From: Eumeta japonica
Lineage: Eukaryota > Arthropoda > Insecta > Lepidoptera > Psychidae
Assembly: GCA_005406025.1 (NCBI GenBank)
Contig: BGZK01000009.1
Coordinates: forward strand, 372,001-436,000
Length of the DNA stretch: 64,000 nt
Reading direction: 5' to 3'
Shown: positions 46,361-58,460 of the stretch, one piece after another
How positions within the stretch are numbered: the first letter of the stretch is position 1
How the letters are laid out: each line of letters starts with the position of its first letter
Notes under the pieces: generated by a model
Told to the model about the DNA's origin: nothing
What the model saw: only the letters and a program-made list of their open reading frames with translations
Databases searched by the model: none
Position numbers and translations under genes: made by a program

Positions 46361-48591
46361 GCTAGTGTTGATTATTTAGTTGCATTTGATTTGTATTTAA
46401 AGGTTTGCACGGAGTCTTGTTTTAATAATAGTACGTCTGTGTCAAATCTGAGTTAAGGACTGATGAGCCCTTAAGTAATATTTTCCCGGAACTAAATCGG
46501 AATTTTGTTTAGTAGTACTAGTAATGCCTTTGCATACGGTTCATTTTATAAATTTTATCTGCGAGCTTGGTCACGTCGCAACCGATTTCCAAATCGTGTA
46601 TTTATAAAAATAGTTAATCTTATCTTTTTTAATGAAATATTAAATCGCGGTTGTAAAATGGAGTTGTATGGGAAATTTCGTAAAGTTTATTGAAGTTGTA
46701 TCGTTAAGTAAGTCTGTTGTAGACCAATGAATTGTTCTTAAATTGACAGTGTCAGCACAGATTCGAAACTCAAATTATTATCTATGATATGAGGATGTAT
46801 TGAAATTTATAGGATAAAAAAATGCAGAATTTTCTAACACGAACCGTTACAAATAAGTAATACTTTCTACAATAAAGTTCTCTATTTCGCTTTGAACGAA
46901 ACCGCGATTCTAGCCATCCTATTATAGTAAATCCCATGAAAGATTTCTACAGCACGCATTAAAATATCTAACTAATAAATATCTTATGGAGATTTACAAT
47001 TCCAAAATAATCAACCTTTACATAATGTTAACGTTTTCAGTCACATTTTTCATAGATGAAATTTTCAGAGTATGTATTATATGAATTTAGCTTAAAGATT
47101 AAAATTAAAACGCTCTTAAACCGTAATAAACTAGTCAAATCGTGTCGAACAAGATGGCCATTTATTATTTCAGCCCCGTTATTATCGTCATAAATATTAA
47201 AAGTCATCTTTTTTACTCGTATATCGATAGATCAGTTTTTCCTTCGCCGAGACACAGTTTTTCCGGCCGTCTTCTCGCTTCGTCAGCTTCCATAGACGTC
47301 TTCTCGTCCAACGGGATTTCCTCTCCTAGAGATTAGCCAAGATCGCTTTATTGGAAGCTCCAGTTCGATAGCCGAAACGGAAGTAAGACACGGAAATTAC
47401 AGATATTCATGAGCCGAATACTGATCCGTGTCCACGGATAGCGCTGAAATGCAAAACAATTATTAGTGGATGTCGCCGTAAGAGTATTTCTCATTTAGTA
47501 GGGAAGTGCTAATCTGCTTTTCCCCGACTAAATTATAATAAAGATGATCTCTGGGACGCGTGCGCCGATGTAAGTTCATGCGCTTGTATGTAATTACTCG
47601 AAGCTGTGAAAATGTTAGGGTGATTATAATCGGAAACGAAGAGAAGTGCACTGTGATATTATAAAGTTACATCTACAACAATACTGTGAATAGGTATACC
47701 TTTATTTATCTGAATACGGAGGGCAATATATGAACTGACTCTAAAAAATCTTTCAAAATTAGAAAACGACTCTATGCCTGCTTAAGGTGGGCTCTCTTAT
47801 TTGCATTTTGGTTATTGAAGTTATCAACAATTAATGCCCTTCTATCAGCATCTTTCAAGTTTACCGTTAATTTTATAAATTTCCGCCAGAAAAATTTCTT
47901 CCTATTATTTTTTTCAGTAATTAATATTTGATATATAAATTATTAATTATGTATTTCACTCTTTTTATTCGAATTTTGAGAAATTTCATTAAATCGTTCG
48001 AAATGTTCCGAAGAAACTAATTACATACAAAAATTGCTCGTTTAATAATATTAAACGGTTTTATAAATTAATTGTATATCAATATTTTGCAATCTTCACC
48101 GCATTTCATAAATAAACGCAGTCAATTGAAAATAAAATTCAAGAATGCACATCGGTCAACCATTCATCAATTTGTTGTAGTATAATAAGCTATATTACGA
48201 TAAATATTTATTTTCAGTTTAAAGTTATCATTTGTAAGTTTTAATACAAAGTTGTAAGAGTCTCAGGTTTTATCAGTTTATGTGCTTAAAAATAATTTTA
48301 ATTCCGCTTCTTAAATTCTAATGCTTATTATATAGATTAGCTTCATAATTAGCTCCAGCTGAAGAGTTAGTTAGATAAGCTTAGAGCGACCCGGCATAGT
48401 GACATTGCTAACATCATATATTGTTTAAAATGGGAGAAACAATGCAAAAAGTTTCAAATTAATACATAATTAATCGAAAACATAATTTAAAATAATGTAG
48501 TTACGAAAACTGTGTATAAACACTCGAAAACAGAAGAGAGAATGTTTATTGTGAAAAATTCTGCAATTTTTTTTTTCAGAGTAGAGTCGAG
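46361..48591. other. AT-rich stretch, nothing recognised
   Basis: A slightly GC-richer part at 47240-47340 and 47500-47560 holds 62-64 codon frames without a domain. No transposon was recognised. Confidence 0.48.
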
Positions 48592-48888
48592 GAGCAAACG
48601 AGTATGCGACTCATCACATAGTAGATGGTCACCGCCAACGATGGACACTCGCTACCACAGAGAAGTCACCAGTGCCTTGCCGGCCTCTAGCGAGAGTATG
48701 AGATACTAGTTGAGGGGGATCGGGTTGATGGAAGGGGACGAGTGATAGTGGGTCACCGGAACTCCCAATCGCCGGACAAAATGCTAAAGCGGAATCTGCT
48801 ACTTCACGTCCTTATTCTGTGAGAGAGTGGTATTTCAGCGGTTGTGCTGGGCCATTTTTGTGCTGCAGCAGATTTAATTAAGGTACTC
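48592..48888 (+). repeat. Dispersed repeat family A, copy 5
   Basis: Carries all main family landmarks: GGTCACCGCCAACGATGGACAC, ACCAGTGCCTTGCCGGCCTC, a purine-rich GATGGAAGGGGACGAG block, GGGTCACCGGAACTCCCA, TCGCCGGACAAAATG, TGTGAGAGAGTGGTATTTCAG, and GCTGGGCCATTTTTGTGCTG at the 3' end. Plus strand. Confidence 0.82.
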
Positions 48889-50084
48889 ATTTTTTTAATT
48901 ATTTTTATTTAACTTTTAAACAAACATTTTTTTTCTATTCACATAAAACTCCGCACTGAAGTATTAAATACCATAGCTTTGACAAACGCACACCGTCACT
49001 GGCATATAACGTCAGCAGTATGTTACACCGATAAAAAACAATTAGTAACCAAAGTGAAAAAAGCGAAATATCTGAAATTGTAATATCCGATACGCGCCAA
49101 ATCACCGATATTACCCGAATGCCAGTTAAGGACGGCCGAATGAACGTTGATGGATTAAAGGACATTTAAACTGTCTTAATTGCGAATTACAGCAGTTTGA
49201 TTAATTTTCCAACGTAATTTAATGTAAACTATTTATTATGCAAAGTGACTTTTGTTAATTATTTTTTTTTCGCTTTCAATTTATTCTGTGTCTTGGTTTT
49301 GTCAAGCTAGTTTCGAGGCATAACTCCCCTCAATCTTCCAGTTTCGGTTTGAGGGACGTCGAGCTTAAGACCTCCGCGCCAGCCCAGAGATCGTTGGGGA
49401 CAGTCAACTGCCGTGGTCATTAATGCAGCGGCAACGTCCGGCGCCGAGGGCTTAGTGTGATCTCTGACGTATGGGGTCTTATTTGATTTAAGTTGCAAAT
49501 TCATCGCTTCTAACCTGACATCTCTCGAACTGAAGACAAGGGCTTAGACACTCGGCCACTTTTCACTTGTGACACTTTTCTCGTTGCACACAATTATTGC
49601 TGCTTTTTGAAAGACATTCACTTTTAAAAAGTAAAATTCCATGGGACCTAAAGTACACGAAGGTGCTCTTAAAGTACATAATTTAATAATATTAAAATAA
49701 TTAAACAGAATTAATTGCAAGTTCTTTCGTATGGAATTTTTAATTGCATTAACAACTTTACTTATACCTAGCCATTATATGACAAGAAGGCCATTGCCAT
49801 GTATTACACTGGTCATTATTACTTAAGTATTACTAAATTATAATGTTGCGATATCCAAAAGTATCCCATATTTTCTATACAATTGAGTTTCAACCGCGAC
49901 CTTGTTCTGTGTGATTATTTTGAACTGAGCTCTAGTGTCGCTCTTTGTTTTATGGATCAACATAAAATAAATCAGTATAACTGGCGTTGTGAATAATAAT
50001 AGGACTTATACAAGTTTTACAGATCTTTTGTATAAATAAATGTAAAAAGAACACTAACATTCTTTTGCTTCTCACGCTTTAACT
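48889..50084. other. AT-rich stretch with GC-richer patches
   Basis: Patches at 49075-49165 and 49320-49460 are GC-richer with open frames of 65-76 codons on the minus strand. Neither shows a domain or splice context. Confidence 0.45.
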
Positions 50085-50335
50085 GATAACACTCGCACCG
50101 AGTGGTTAGGATCGTCGCCTTTGGTAACCAGAAGGCACCAGATTCGATCCTTGCCACAAACGAATTGAAAATGAGTTTTTGGTGTAAGTCCAAATCAACT
50201 GCACCCCCCAATCCTGGCTGAACACGCCGAGCCGTTAGTCCTGAACGTCGTCTATATGCATTTATGTCGACGGTCGTTAACTACCCCAAAACGACTTGTC
50301 AAAGCATTGACTTCAGAAGTAAGATAATTTAAATT
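50085..50335 (+). mobile_element. tRNA-derived SINE
   Basis: The 5' part carries pol III promoter-like boxes with tRNA spacing. The A-box region is GAGTGGTTAGGATCGTCGCC (50099-50118) and the B-box region is AGATTCGATCC (50140-50150). They resemble a tRNA with AGTGGTTAGTATC...GGTTCGATTCC (Asp/Glu-like). It is not a functional tRNA, since no acceptor stem pairs around it. The non-tRNA body continues through GAGTTTTTGGTGTAAGTCC and GCCGAGCCGTTAGTCCTGAA to GTCGACGGTCGTTAACTACC. No A-rich tail is clearly bounded. Family not named. Confidence 0.6.
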
Positions 50336-52183
50336 TTATAATAGTCGTTATACATAAATAATACATTTTTTATATATAATTAATAACAATAGTAAATAAC
50401 AATTTACATCGATGCTTCCTATGCGAATCTTTTTAAAGCCCTGGTTTCGTTTAAATTTCTTCCTCCTAAATATTTTTTTCTCGACTCTTAAGTTTTTTGT
50501 TACAGTTTGGTACGGTTTGTCGACGGCAAAAACGGTGACATCACGATTCTGTTTCAAAAAAAAAACGATGTTTTTCAAAGATTGCAAATCATCAATAAAG
50601 AACATCAATAAAAAATAAATAGGTGGCGTACGTATCTTGAAACAAAGAGTCAGACAAAAGTAGAGATACGTACTTAAATATTCTTGGTTTACACTGCAAC
50701 ATAAAGAACACCTTTATGTGTATGTTATCATATAGTCAGGCGTTGGCTCCTAAAAAAAAAATCATTATCACTTTTAGCCGTTCGGTCAGTAATTATATTA
50801 AGAAACAATGAAATAGAAACACATGTAAATGATTCTGACCAATAGAGCAGAAATATTCAAACAAGATGTGAAATAAAAGATTATGTGAACATATGTACAT
50901 AAATAGACAGGGAAACACAACCACCGTAATTTAAGTAAGAATCAAAAGTTTGAGTTCAAAGCAACGAAATATAAATCAATTTTAATTCCGGGCCAATTTT
51001 CCGGAACAAAGGATTTCACAATCTTGTTCGAGTAATTTACAAGGGAAGTTCCATTTATCGCGTCTTATTACTTTAGGGAATGATGAAGTAATATTGAAGC
51101 CCTACAAATATTTCAAATTGAAACATCGAGCAAGTAGTTCGCTGAAAATCGGAATTGTTCGCGGACGTGAAATGAACAAGGCTTTTGTACAATGTCCCTG
51201 TTAGGGGGGCGCGTTGCACAGTGCCGCTGAAACGTACGTATTGCTTTGACTATTAATATATTATTAAGTGATAACCTTGCGTTTTGCAAAGCGTAGAGCA
51301 CATTATTTGAACAACTTAATTAGGCGTCTGTAGATACGTCTGATAAAAGGAAAGACTTTATACGTGAGCCGAGCAATTTTTTTGGAATGTGACTCAGACT
51401 TCTTTCTTCTCGTTAATTATAATGCTAGCAGTTAGAAAAGTTCGCCGCCTTTATATAATAAAAAAATAATAATAACCTTATTCAATTTGTTACAATTATT
51501 ATGGAATGGAATAATGGCCATTTAATTGATCAATCTATCGCCGTTTTCTAACAAATCATTATGCCAATGAAAATGTTATTTATAGACTTCTATAGATTGC
51601 AGTTTTGTTACATCTAACGCATTTTACCATATTTAAAGAATTTTATAAAGAAATTAATAAATCTTGATATACATCATATGAGATGCGTTAAAACTTCTCA
51701 GCCAAGATTTTTGTTTAATCGTCAAAAGCGTATCAAACCAAATCAATACGATCAATCGTTTCGGTATTGGAAAACTACAATTTTTAATTATTCGTTCCAG
51801 GTGTTCCTTTTTGAGTGCTAATTGTTAAAAGTAAATATCAGAATTAACCGTCAAACCATGCGGTAAAAAATAACACACTTTCACCGGAGTGAGGTATGAT
51901 AGCATTTACAACAGCTCACTTCGCATATCCCATGACAGTTTCCTAAAATCATCATCATAGATGATCCACTCCTTATCACCCGTTTGTCGTTAATCTCCTT
52001 AAAAATCGATTGACTTGATGTTATTTGAGCAACATCTGTTCTTATTAACCGAGTTTCTCTCATTCAAATAACATAGCGCCTAAATATCTAGCTTTTTACA
52101 AAATTCTGTTTATACAAGTGATGCAAAACTATCGATTGGTGAATAAAAAGCTTATGTGTTGTTTGGTGATTGTTTGTAGTTCT
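50336..52183. other. AT-rich stretch, nothing recognised
   Basis: A pair of opposite-strand frames at 50348-50618 (68 and 86 codons) is lysine- and phenylalanine-rich and looks random. No repeats were recognised. Confidence 0.48.
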
Positions 52184-52228
52184 TTGAAAAAAACTGAAGG
52201 AAATATTTTCTTCAGTTTTTTTTTTCAA
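52184..52228. repeat. Hairpin with ~16-bp arms
   Basis: TTGAAAAAAACTGAAG (52184-52199) pairs with CTTCAGTTTTTTTTTTCAA (52210-52228) across a 10-nt loop, with extra T in the right arm. Poly(A)/poly(T) content makes chance or a small palindromic insertion the likely explanation. Confidence 0.65.
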
Positions 52229-55200
52229 TTATAACATCAATATTTGCTTTTAATACAACGACCATATTAGGGAACATCCTCGATATCAAAGATCGAAATC
52301 TACTGAACTTTAAATAGTCTTAAAGTGTCTTCACCATGAACACTATAAAACTTTTAATGCACTAAAAACATTCAATCTATTGTCGAAAATTCAATGCGAA
52401 ATAACAAATTAAACTTTTATCTCTATAACTTCTATTTTGATGCCATCGGAAAAATATTACTATAAAGTGTATATATACCTACATATACATTTTAGAGCTA
52501 ATTTTTTACTTTTTCGTGGTCAGTATTACGAGAAGTATAGCATGCGAAATTCAAAAGAACCGCTCTTATTTTCGACTCCTCAATAACGAAGAAGGTTAAT
52601 ATCACAAATATTAATACTTTCCAAGAAACTAGTGATGTGTGTTAAACGTGATATTTTTCAAAATCTTATATATGTTTTGTTTTTTTTTATCTCATCTCGA
52701 CGTCATTCCCAATACGAAATTGCCAGAGATGGTAGACGTCATCCCGAATCTCTCATTTTGAATCCAACACGATGGATGGTGATCGCCTCGTTATCTGCAG
52801 GTGTCACACAGTCCTTGGGTATATTTTCACCTACCCTCGCAGCGTCGCTTTCCACCCGATTTCTTCTCTCACGTTGGCGAGCGGCGTTGCTGAATAAAAT
52901 TTATACTTAAATTTAGAAATGCTTATTTTAAACTTATTCAGGGTCGAACCTAATACTTCTGATTCGAGAATCGCGTGTCCCGCTTTAAATTAAGGTACGA
53001 GTTTCAGCTAAAGAATAAATCTTAATTCTTTGTCAAATTTTGAGAAATTGCCGAATACAGCGTAATTTGAACTCTCACAAAACTGATGAGCAAAACAAAA
53101 TGCTACTCGAAACAGAACAGGCCCACACAAAAGCCTCTTATTTTGTATTACGATGTCGAATGCTATTCACCCAAAATGATGTTAATACGATACACGAAGA
53201 TAGGGGGATTCGTTCAAGAGGAATAAATGTTTGAATACGAAACGAACTTCCTCCGCATTAGACCTTTAAGTACATCTATAAGTACATTTCTTGCGACTGG
53301 AGTATGATTGTTGTCATTTTACTGAATAGAACAATATGAAACTGATCGACTACAGCATTACGTAAAATGTAAAGAACTGATAACGGATATAGCACTTTGT
53401 GTCGAACTTAAATCTTGTTTGAACGGATTTATCGATACGAATATATAATTTTGCTGTTATACTTGTCCGGCCTATCTTTTATATGTATATATACACCTTA
53501 TAGTCAATTTTAAGCACTTGATTTCCAATTTTGCCATAAATCACTTTTATTTTCAACTGACCTTTTCTACGCTAACAATTAGCATCTACTATAAGATTGG
53601 ATATAGTGTTAACTGCTGCTCAATTGAAATAAGGAATTATAACTCAGAGAGACGGACTAGAAATTTAAGTTTCCTAAACGTCATCTGTACCTATACTATT
53701 TAGGCCCCATATTTTTTAAGTCTCAAATAAAATGTCATTTTGACCCGTTTTGGTAATACGAATATTAGCGTTTATTTTCTTGAAAATGATTTTCGATATT
53801 TATTTAGAAGTTACTGAAAACGTGTTACCTTTGTGAGAGCTTTTGACACTCTCATCATTAAGCACATACTTTACTATATCTTGATATTATAAGCCTAAAA
53901 TCCACCTAAGACCTTTTAAGATTAAGTTTTTAACTTAAAATTAATTCTACAACTACATAATTGAAGGTGAAAGGAAATCAAATATATTTCTTTCCTTTAC
54001 AACCAAAACACGATAGTATTTCCTCAAGAAACAGGTAGGAAATTTTGGTGAAATGTATCTCGATTTTCTTTTTCAGAAAATACCAAACATGTGAAGTGAT
54101 CTTTGATAACCCGATTCTTCGTCTTATTTGATTTAATTTGTCAGTTGCAGTTACACTATTTATTAACTTTTAAAACAGAGAAAAAATCATCAAAAATAGC
54201 TCTTTTAAAATATAGATTTACATTTTACATATGTAAATGGAACTTGATTAAGCCTCCAAATTTTCTACGTATATACAAAACCTACCTATAGGTACATAAA
54301 GTTCAAAATGTCAGTTGGTTTTTAAAAATCAATCCTAGTTTTTATTATAAACGAAGGAAAGTGTTTTGACTCATACGACACTTAGCAATAAGCACACACG
54401 AGCGGTGTTTTAGCATGCGGGGTTGAACACCACGACAAATTATTAGATTTTGATAAACTCAATATGTTACATAAAAGTAGCAAATGCCTATATTCCTTGA
54501 AACTGTTTTGACTAGATTTCTTTTGTAAATACGGAAAAATCTTCAACACTTTAAAATCACAATAGTTAAAAATATTCAAATTACGTGTCATCCAATCTAA
54601 TGAAATGATATGAAAATAAAATGTGTATCACACATCATCTAATAATCTGGCTAATATATTATATTGTCCCCCTATCAAACAAAAAAATGTTGACATTTTT
54701 CGATTAATCAACTGAAGAAACGTACGATGAAAAATATTTGATCCTTAACCTTCATGCGTTTAATGAAAAAAAGGTGGAAATACAAGGAATGGAACGACTT
54801 TCTTTTTCAACATGAAAAGCGAAAAAATAAAATAGCCGACGACCCGTTTCTGATTCGTTACAAACGATTTTCAGGCTGAAATATCAGCTCTGAAGGTAAG
54901 CCGTTTTCCGGCCGCTTCTGAGAAGGTTAATAATTAAACATTCTTGCCGTCGTGGTCTCCATCGGCTTATTCACACGATTTAAAAGAAAGCCATGCTATT
55001 ATTTAAAATAACGTAAAATAGTACAAAGAACGATATATCCGATAAAACTCTTTACTTACGGATTGAAATTACTCTTCGTATGTTTATTAACTATTAAATT
55101 CATACGGCATTTGCCTTTTACTGATGATTGTCTTATAACAATGCTGTACAAATAAAAGTCGTAGAAATTTCGCTCGTCACGGAGAGAAGTAATTTTCCCC

Positions 55201-55294
55201 GGAAGATTATATGTTCTATAAAAAATGTGCGTCGTGCTGAAAAATGTTATCTATTTGTGAAATAATTTCAAGATCATTAAATTTTAACTATGCT
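52229..55294. other. AT-rich stretch, nothing recognised
   Basis: A 92-codon frame at 52632-52910 has no recognisable domain. A GC-richer spot is at 52730-52880. No recognised transposon. Confidence 0.45.
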
Positions 55295-55462
55295 TAACGT
55301 ATATCCACACTTTTGCATTTTAAAATTCACCATGTGCACACGCATCACACCTCGAAGCTTGCTATATACAAATAATTTTTGATATTGGTGCATAAGTTTT
55401 GGTGGAAAACCAGTGGTCGGAGCTTCGAGATTGGCAGCGAGTCCATCCTTTTCTTTATCCTT
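55295..55462 (+). repeat. Dispersed repeat family D, copy 2, left part
   Basis: It matches 21472-21622 (ATATCCACAC, TCGxxGCTTGCTATATAC, TTGGTGGAAAACCAGTGGTC, GAGTCCATCCTTTTCTTTATCC). Similarity breaks at CTT (55460-55462), where a 508-bp element is inserted, and resumes at 55971. Confidence 0.72.
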
Positions 55463-55970
55463 GCGGCGGAGTGTTTCAAAATCAGTAGTATTTAACTATA
55501 AATTTTAACTATTAAACATAATATTTACTTTAACATTTAGCACGACTGGCAAACTCTATTGCTTCAAAAATCACTTCTTTAAATTTAAATGTTAACGGAC
55601 AGGTTCCTGTTAGTTACGATAAGCGCAATATGATTCTTAATTTTATAGATATTGGAAGTTTCCCAAATAGATTACGAAGAAATATTTCAATTATTATCTA
55701 TTACTTTAAATTATTAAGAAAATAATCAAATTAGAACTAAAATATACGACTATTTAAAGACCGTCAATGTTAAAAATGTCAAAATGGCGGATTTGAAAGT
55801 AAACTTAACATGTGGGAGGTGGCCCCTGCACCTCCAACATTAACTCTAAAGTTACCGGTTAACTGTCAATTGTGAAGGTGAAACAACATGATTTGTCGTT
55901 TTCAGCTTTTAACTTTAACAGTTAGCAGTTAATTATTGTAAATGAGAGTTTGGAGCACACTGCTGTTAGA
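55463..55970. mobile_element. 508-bp MITE inserted in repeat D
   Basis: It interrupts family D copy 2 at a CTT that is present on both sides (55460-55462 and 55971-55973), a candidate 3-bp target duplication. The ends are imperfect inverted repeats. The left reads GCGGCGGAGTGTTTCAAAATC and the right, reverse-complemented, reads ACAGCAGTGTGCTCCAAACTC, matching at 14 of 21 positions by eye. Similarity continues into TTAACT-rich sequence. The interior has repeated TTAACTGT/ACAGTTAA-like words and no transposase coding. The element is non-autonomous and its superfamily is not assigned. Confidence 0.7.
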
Positions 55971-56085
55971 CTTAAGATTAATACAGCGGCCGCTTTTATA
56001 TGAATTTGATATCAGAAACAATCGAACCAGCTACATGTAATAGATCGAAGAAATCAATTATTTTATTTTAACCGCATCGTATGGC
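55971..56085 (+). repeat. Dispersed repeat family D, copy 2, right part
   Basis: It continues the repeat after the MITE: GCGGCCGCTTTTATATGAAT, ATCAGAAACAATCGAACCAG, then TTATTTTAACCGCATCG, matching 21630-21735 of copy 1. Confidence 0.72.
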
Positions 56086-56242
56086 AAACAACATATATTC
56101 CCTATGGACTCCAAAATGGCTGAACTGATTTTCATGAAATTTTTAGGAAATCTTCAGATTAGCCCGGTGGGTATTCCTGTAAACCTGAAGGTTGTAAAAT
56201 CAACAAAAATGTTTTCACTTTTTTTATATATAAGTTATCGAG
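56086..56242. other. Short stretch, possible repeat relic
   Basis: GGCTGAACTGATTTTCATGAAATTTTTAGG resembles the 'aaccgattttgatgaaattt' wording frequent in lepidopteran repeats. Too short to classify. Confidence 0.35.
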
Positions 56243-56520
56243 GGGCAGACAAGCTTGCGAGCCAGAAGAGTATAGGTGGTCACCGCTGCTCATGGACACT
56301 GATTACTTAGGAGAAGACACCAGTGTGATGTCAACCTCTTAGGTAAGAATATAGATTCGCAAAAGGATATTTGATAGAGGAAACAGTGGGATGGTGGAGA
56401 GGAGAGGGCTAATGGAGGGCTATTCTGGGGTGATGGAGGGAGAATGGACCACCCGAACTCTCATTTTGTGGATAAAACAAAACAAGGAGAACAGCCAAGT
56501 TGACCATAGTACTGCTCTAC
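56243..56520 (+). repeat. Dispersed repeat family A, copy 6
   Basis: Landmarks are GGTGGTCACCGCTGCTCATG, ACACCAGTGTGATGTCAACCTCT, purine-rich GATGGTGGAGAGGAG, GGACCACCCGAACTCTCA, then a deleted middle and AAGTTGACCATAGTACTGCTC at the 3' end. Plus strand. It is followed immediately by another repeat end. Confidence 0.75.
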
Positions 56521-56690
56521 TACAATGAATGGAAATATATGTCATTTTTGTTTTGGCGTACCAAGGCACTTTATCTATGATTATCCGCTAAAACTTCTTC
56601 ACGTTACTGCTTCTATTCATCCATCAGAAGTTATCTGACTATAAGCGATTACTTTCACTGATGCGAAGCCGGGGCGGGTCGCTAGTTTAA
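56521..56690 (-). repeat. Repeat ending in CTAGCGACCCGCCCCGGCTTCG (minus strand)
   Basis: On the minus strand, 56688 to about 56664 reads AAACTAGCGACCCGCCCCGG then CTTCGCATC. I know this as a very common lepidopteran repeat terminus. The body towards 56530 is diverged. It adjoins family A copy 6 head to tail with no spacer. Confidence 0.6.
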
Positions 56691-57422
56691 TAACATCTAC
56701 ACTAAAAGCTACACTCAACTATCCAACAACGCAAAGTTCAGCCGAAAACTCAGAACTCGAATATCATTAAAAGGAACTGTTGAATTATCTGCCCACCGTA
56801 ATTAATTAGTTTGGTAGTTCAACTGCCCAAAAATGTTTTATTCTGTTCCTAACAATCAAATTGAATTAAATGTAAGGTAGACTGAAACCTAGAAAATGGA
56901 TGCCGCAGAAGTTCTCCCAGTACGAGGAATAAAAAGCCCTCCATTCAATTATATCTCCTCTTTGCTAGATTTTAAAGAGGAATCGGATTTATCTATGTAC
57001 TTTACTTAACAAAACGTTATATATTAATATGCAAAGAAACCGATCACGATACGATGCGACGTGAATTGTATTTCATTGTATCTATAATACATATATATAT
57101 ATCTATTTTTTTGCAAACGTATGCCTCAGTAACTGAGAACACATACAAGGTCGTAAAGCATGCGATTTTTTTGCAATTAACTTTCCTAATTAATAGAAAA
57201 TTAACTACTTTCGCCCGCGCCCTCGCCCGCGTTGACGAAGAAACGAAATGAATTCAACATCCCATCGTATCGCTAATCATGATCCCGATCTCGGTCCGTT
57301 CTCAAATCTGATTCCGGCAGGAATCCATACTCTTACTGAAAAAGACTAACTTTTATATTTGGTCTCATAGCGCAGCTTTGCAAAAATTTTGTCAAATTAT
57401 ATTCTCTGATGGTTCAAAAGTT
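56691..57422. other. AT-rich stretch, nothing recognised
   Basis: A degenerate GATCCCGATCTCGGTCC patch lies at 57275-57320. Otherwise featureless. Confidence 0.45.
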
Positions 57423-57474
57423 TATATATATATATATATATATACACTGCGTTATATGGCATATAACGCAGTGT
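57423..57474. repeat. (TA)11 microsatellite followed by a perfect palindrome
   Basis: Alternating TA (57423-57444) runs directly into ACACTGCGTTATAT, a 3-nt loop GGC, and its exact reverse complement (arms 57444-57457 and 57461-57474). Together they can form a cruciform next to an easily melted tract. Confidence 0.9.
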
Positions 57475-58279
57475 TTTATAATGATACCACCCGAAATTCT
57501 CGTGGAATCTTATTTCATATGCGGTTACCTTAAAAGAGTTCGAAAATAAACTAATTCGGCTAATTGGTTTAGAAATGGTGGCCATTTCAAATTTTGAAAA
57601 CACTAAAAAACGAAATTTCAATGGCTTTTTTCACGAAATAACTTTTGAACGATGAAATTTAGCTCATTTCTGAAAATAACGTAATAGCTGATGAAATAAG
57701 CTTTCAATTACATGCCTTAACTTTTATTTTTATTTTACGTTTACTTGAGCTTATACGTTTTAATAATAAACTTAAAGTAATGTATTAAAGTGAAATTAGA
57801 AATTTGGCTGACGAAAAAATTGAAGTTAACGATAAAATTAAGTAACAATATAAACTTTTAATGTTCACTAAAATTCGGATAAGAATTCTGCGTCCATTTT
57901 GGATGCTGAATTGTCTTTTTTTTTAGAAAATTCTTTCACTAACGCTCTTAATCTCGATCCTGGCTCTGTTCGTGATTCTACTCCCGGATCTACGTACAAC
58001 TTGACCTAGTTTAAACATTGCTGTTGTCAATAACAATCAATAGACATAAGTAAAGAATTCTTTTTACGTTCGAGGGATCGAAGCTGCGTAGAAAACTACT
58101 ACTTATATAAATTATAGTCTTTATGTTATTTTTATGTGTACTTAAGCTATATTAGTATAAAATTACATTTAAAACACGTTCACTACTTTTTCCCTTAAAA
58201 GGTTAACAGATATTAAATCATCCACCCTCACAAACATTCGCGTTTGCAACATTCAATAAGCTAGGATTTGAGCGAATAC
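57475..58279. other. AT-rich stretch, nothing recognised
   Basis: A GATCCTGGCTCTG/GATTCTACTCCC degenerate patch lies at 57945-58000. No gene. Confidence 0.45.
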
Positions 58280-58460
58280 GGGCACCCGGCGCCGTAAATT
58301 TGAAAAACATAAAAACACGTACAAGCGCCGCCCGCCGCCATCCGGCGCGGTGCGTTTAAGTGACGCGCCGCGGTCGAGCGCGGGGCGCGCGCGTCGCGGC
58401 CCTCGCTCCTAAATTGTGTCGTGCGAGCGCTCGCGAAACTGAAAAGGGCGAATGGAAAAC
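58280..58460. promoter_or_regulatory. CpG-rich segment, promoter candidate
   Basis: The strongest composition shift in the window. I count about 27 CpG in the 120 bp 58321-58440, with runs such as GCGGGGCGCGCGCGTCGCGG. The sequence before and after is AT-rich. No ORF with a domain begins here. A 5' untranslated exon or CpG-rich promoter of a gene whose coding exons lie outside the window is the main inference. Confidence 0.42.

Noticed and set aside
50099..50150. Functional tRNA gene
   Set aside because: A and B boxes are present but the acceptor and anticodon stems do not pair, so it is called a tRNA-derived SINE instead.
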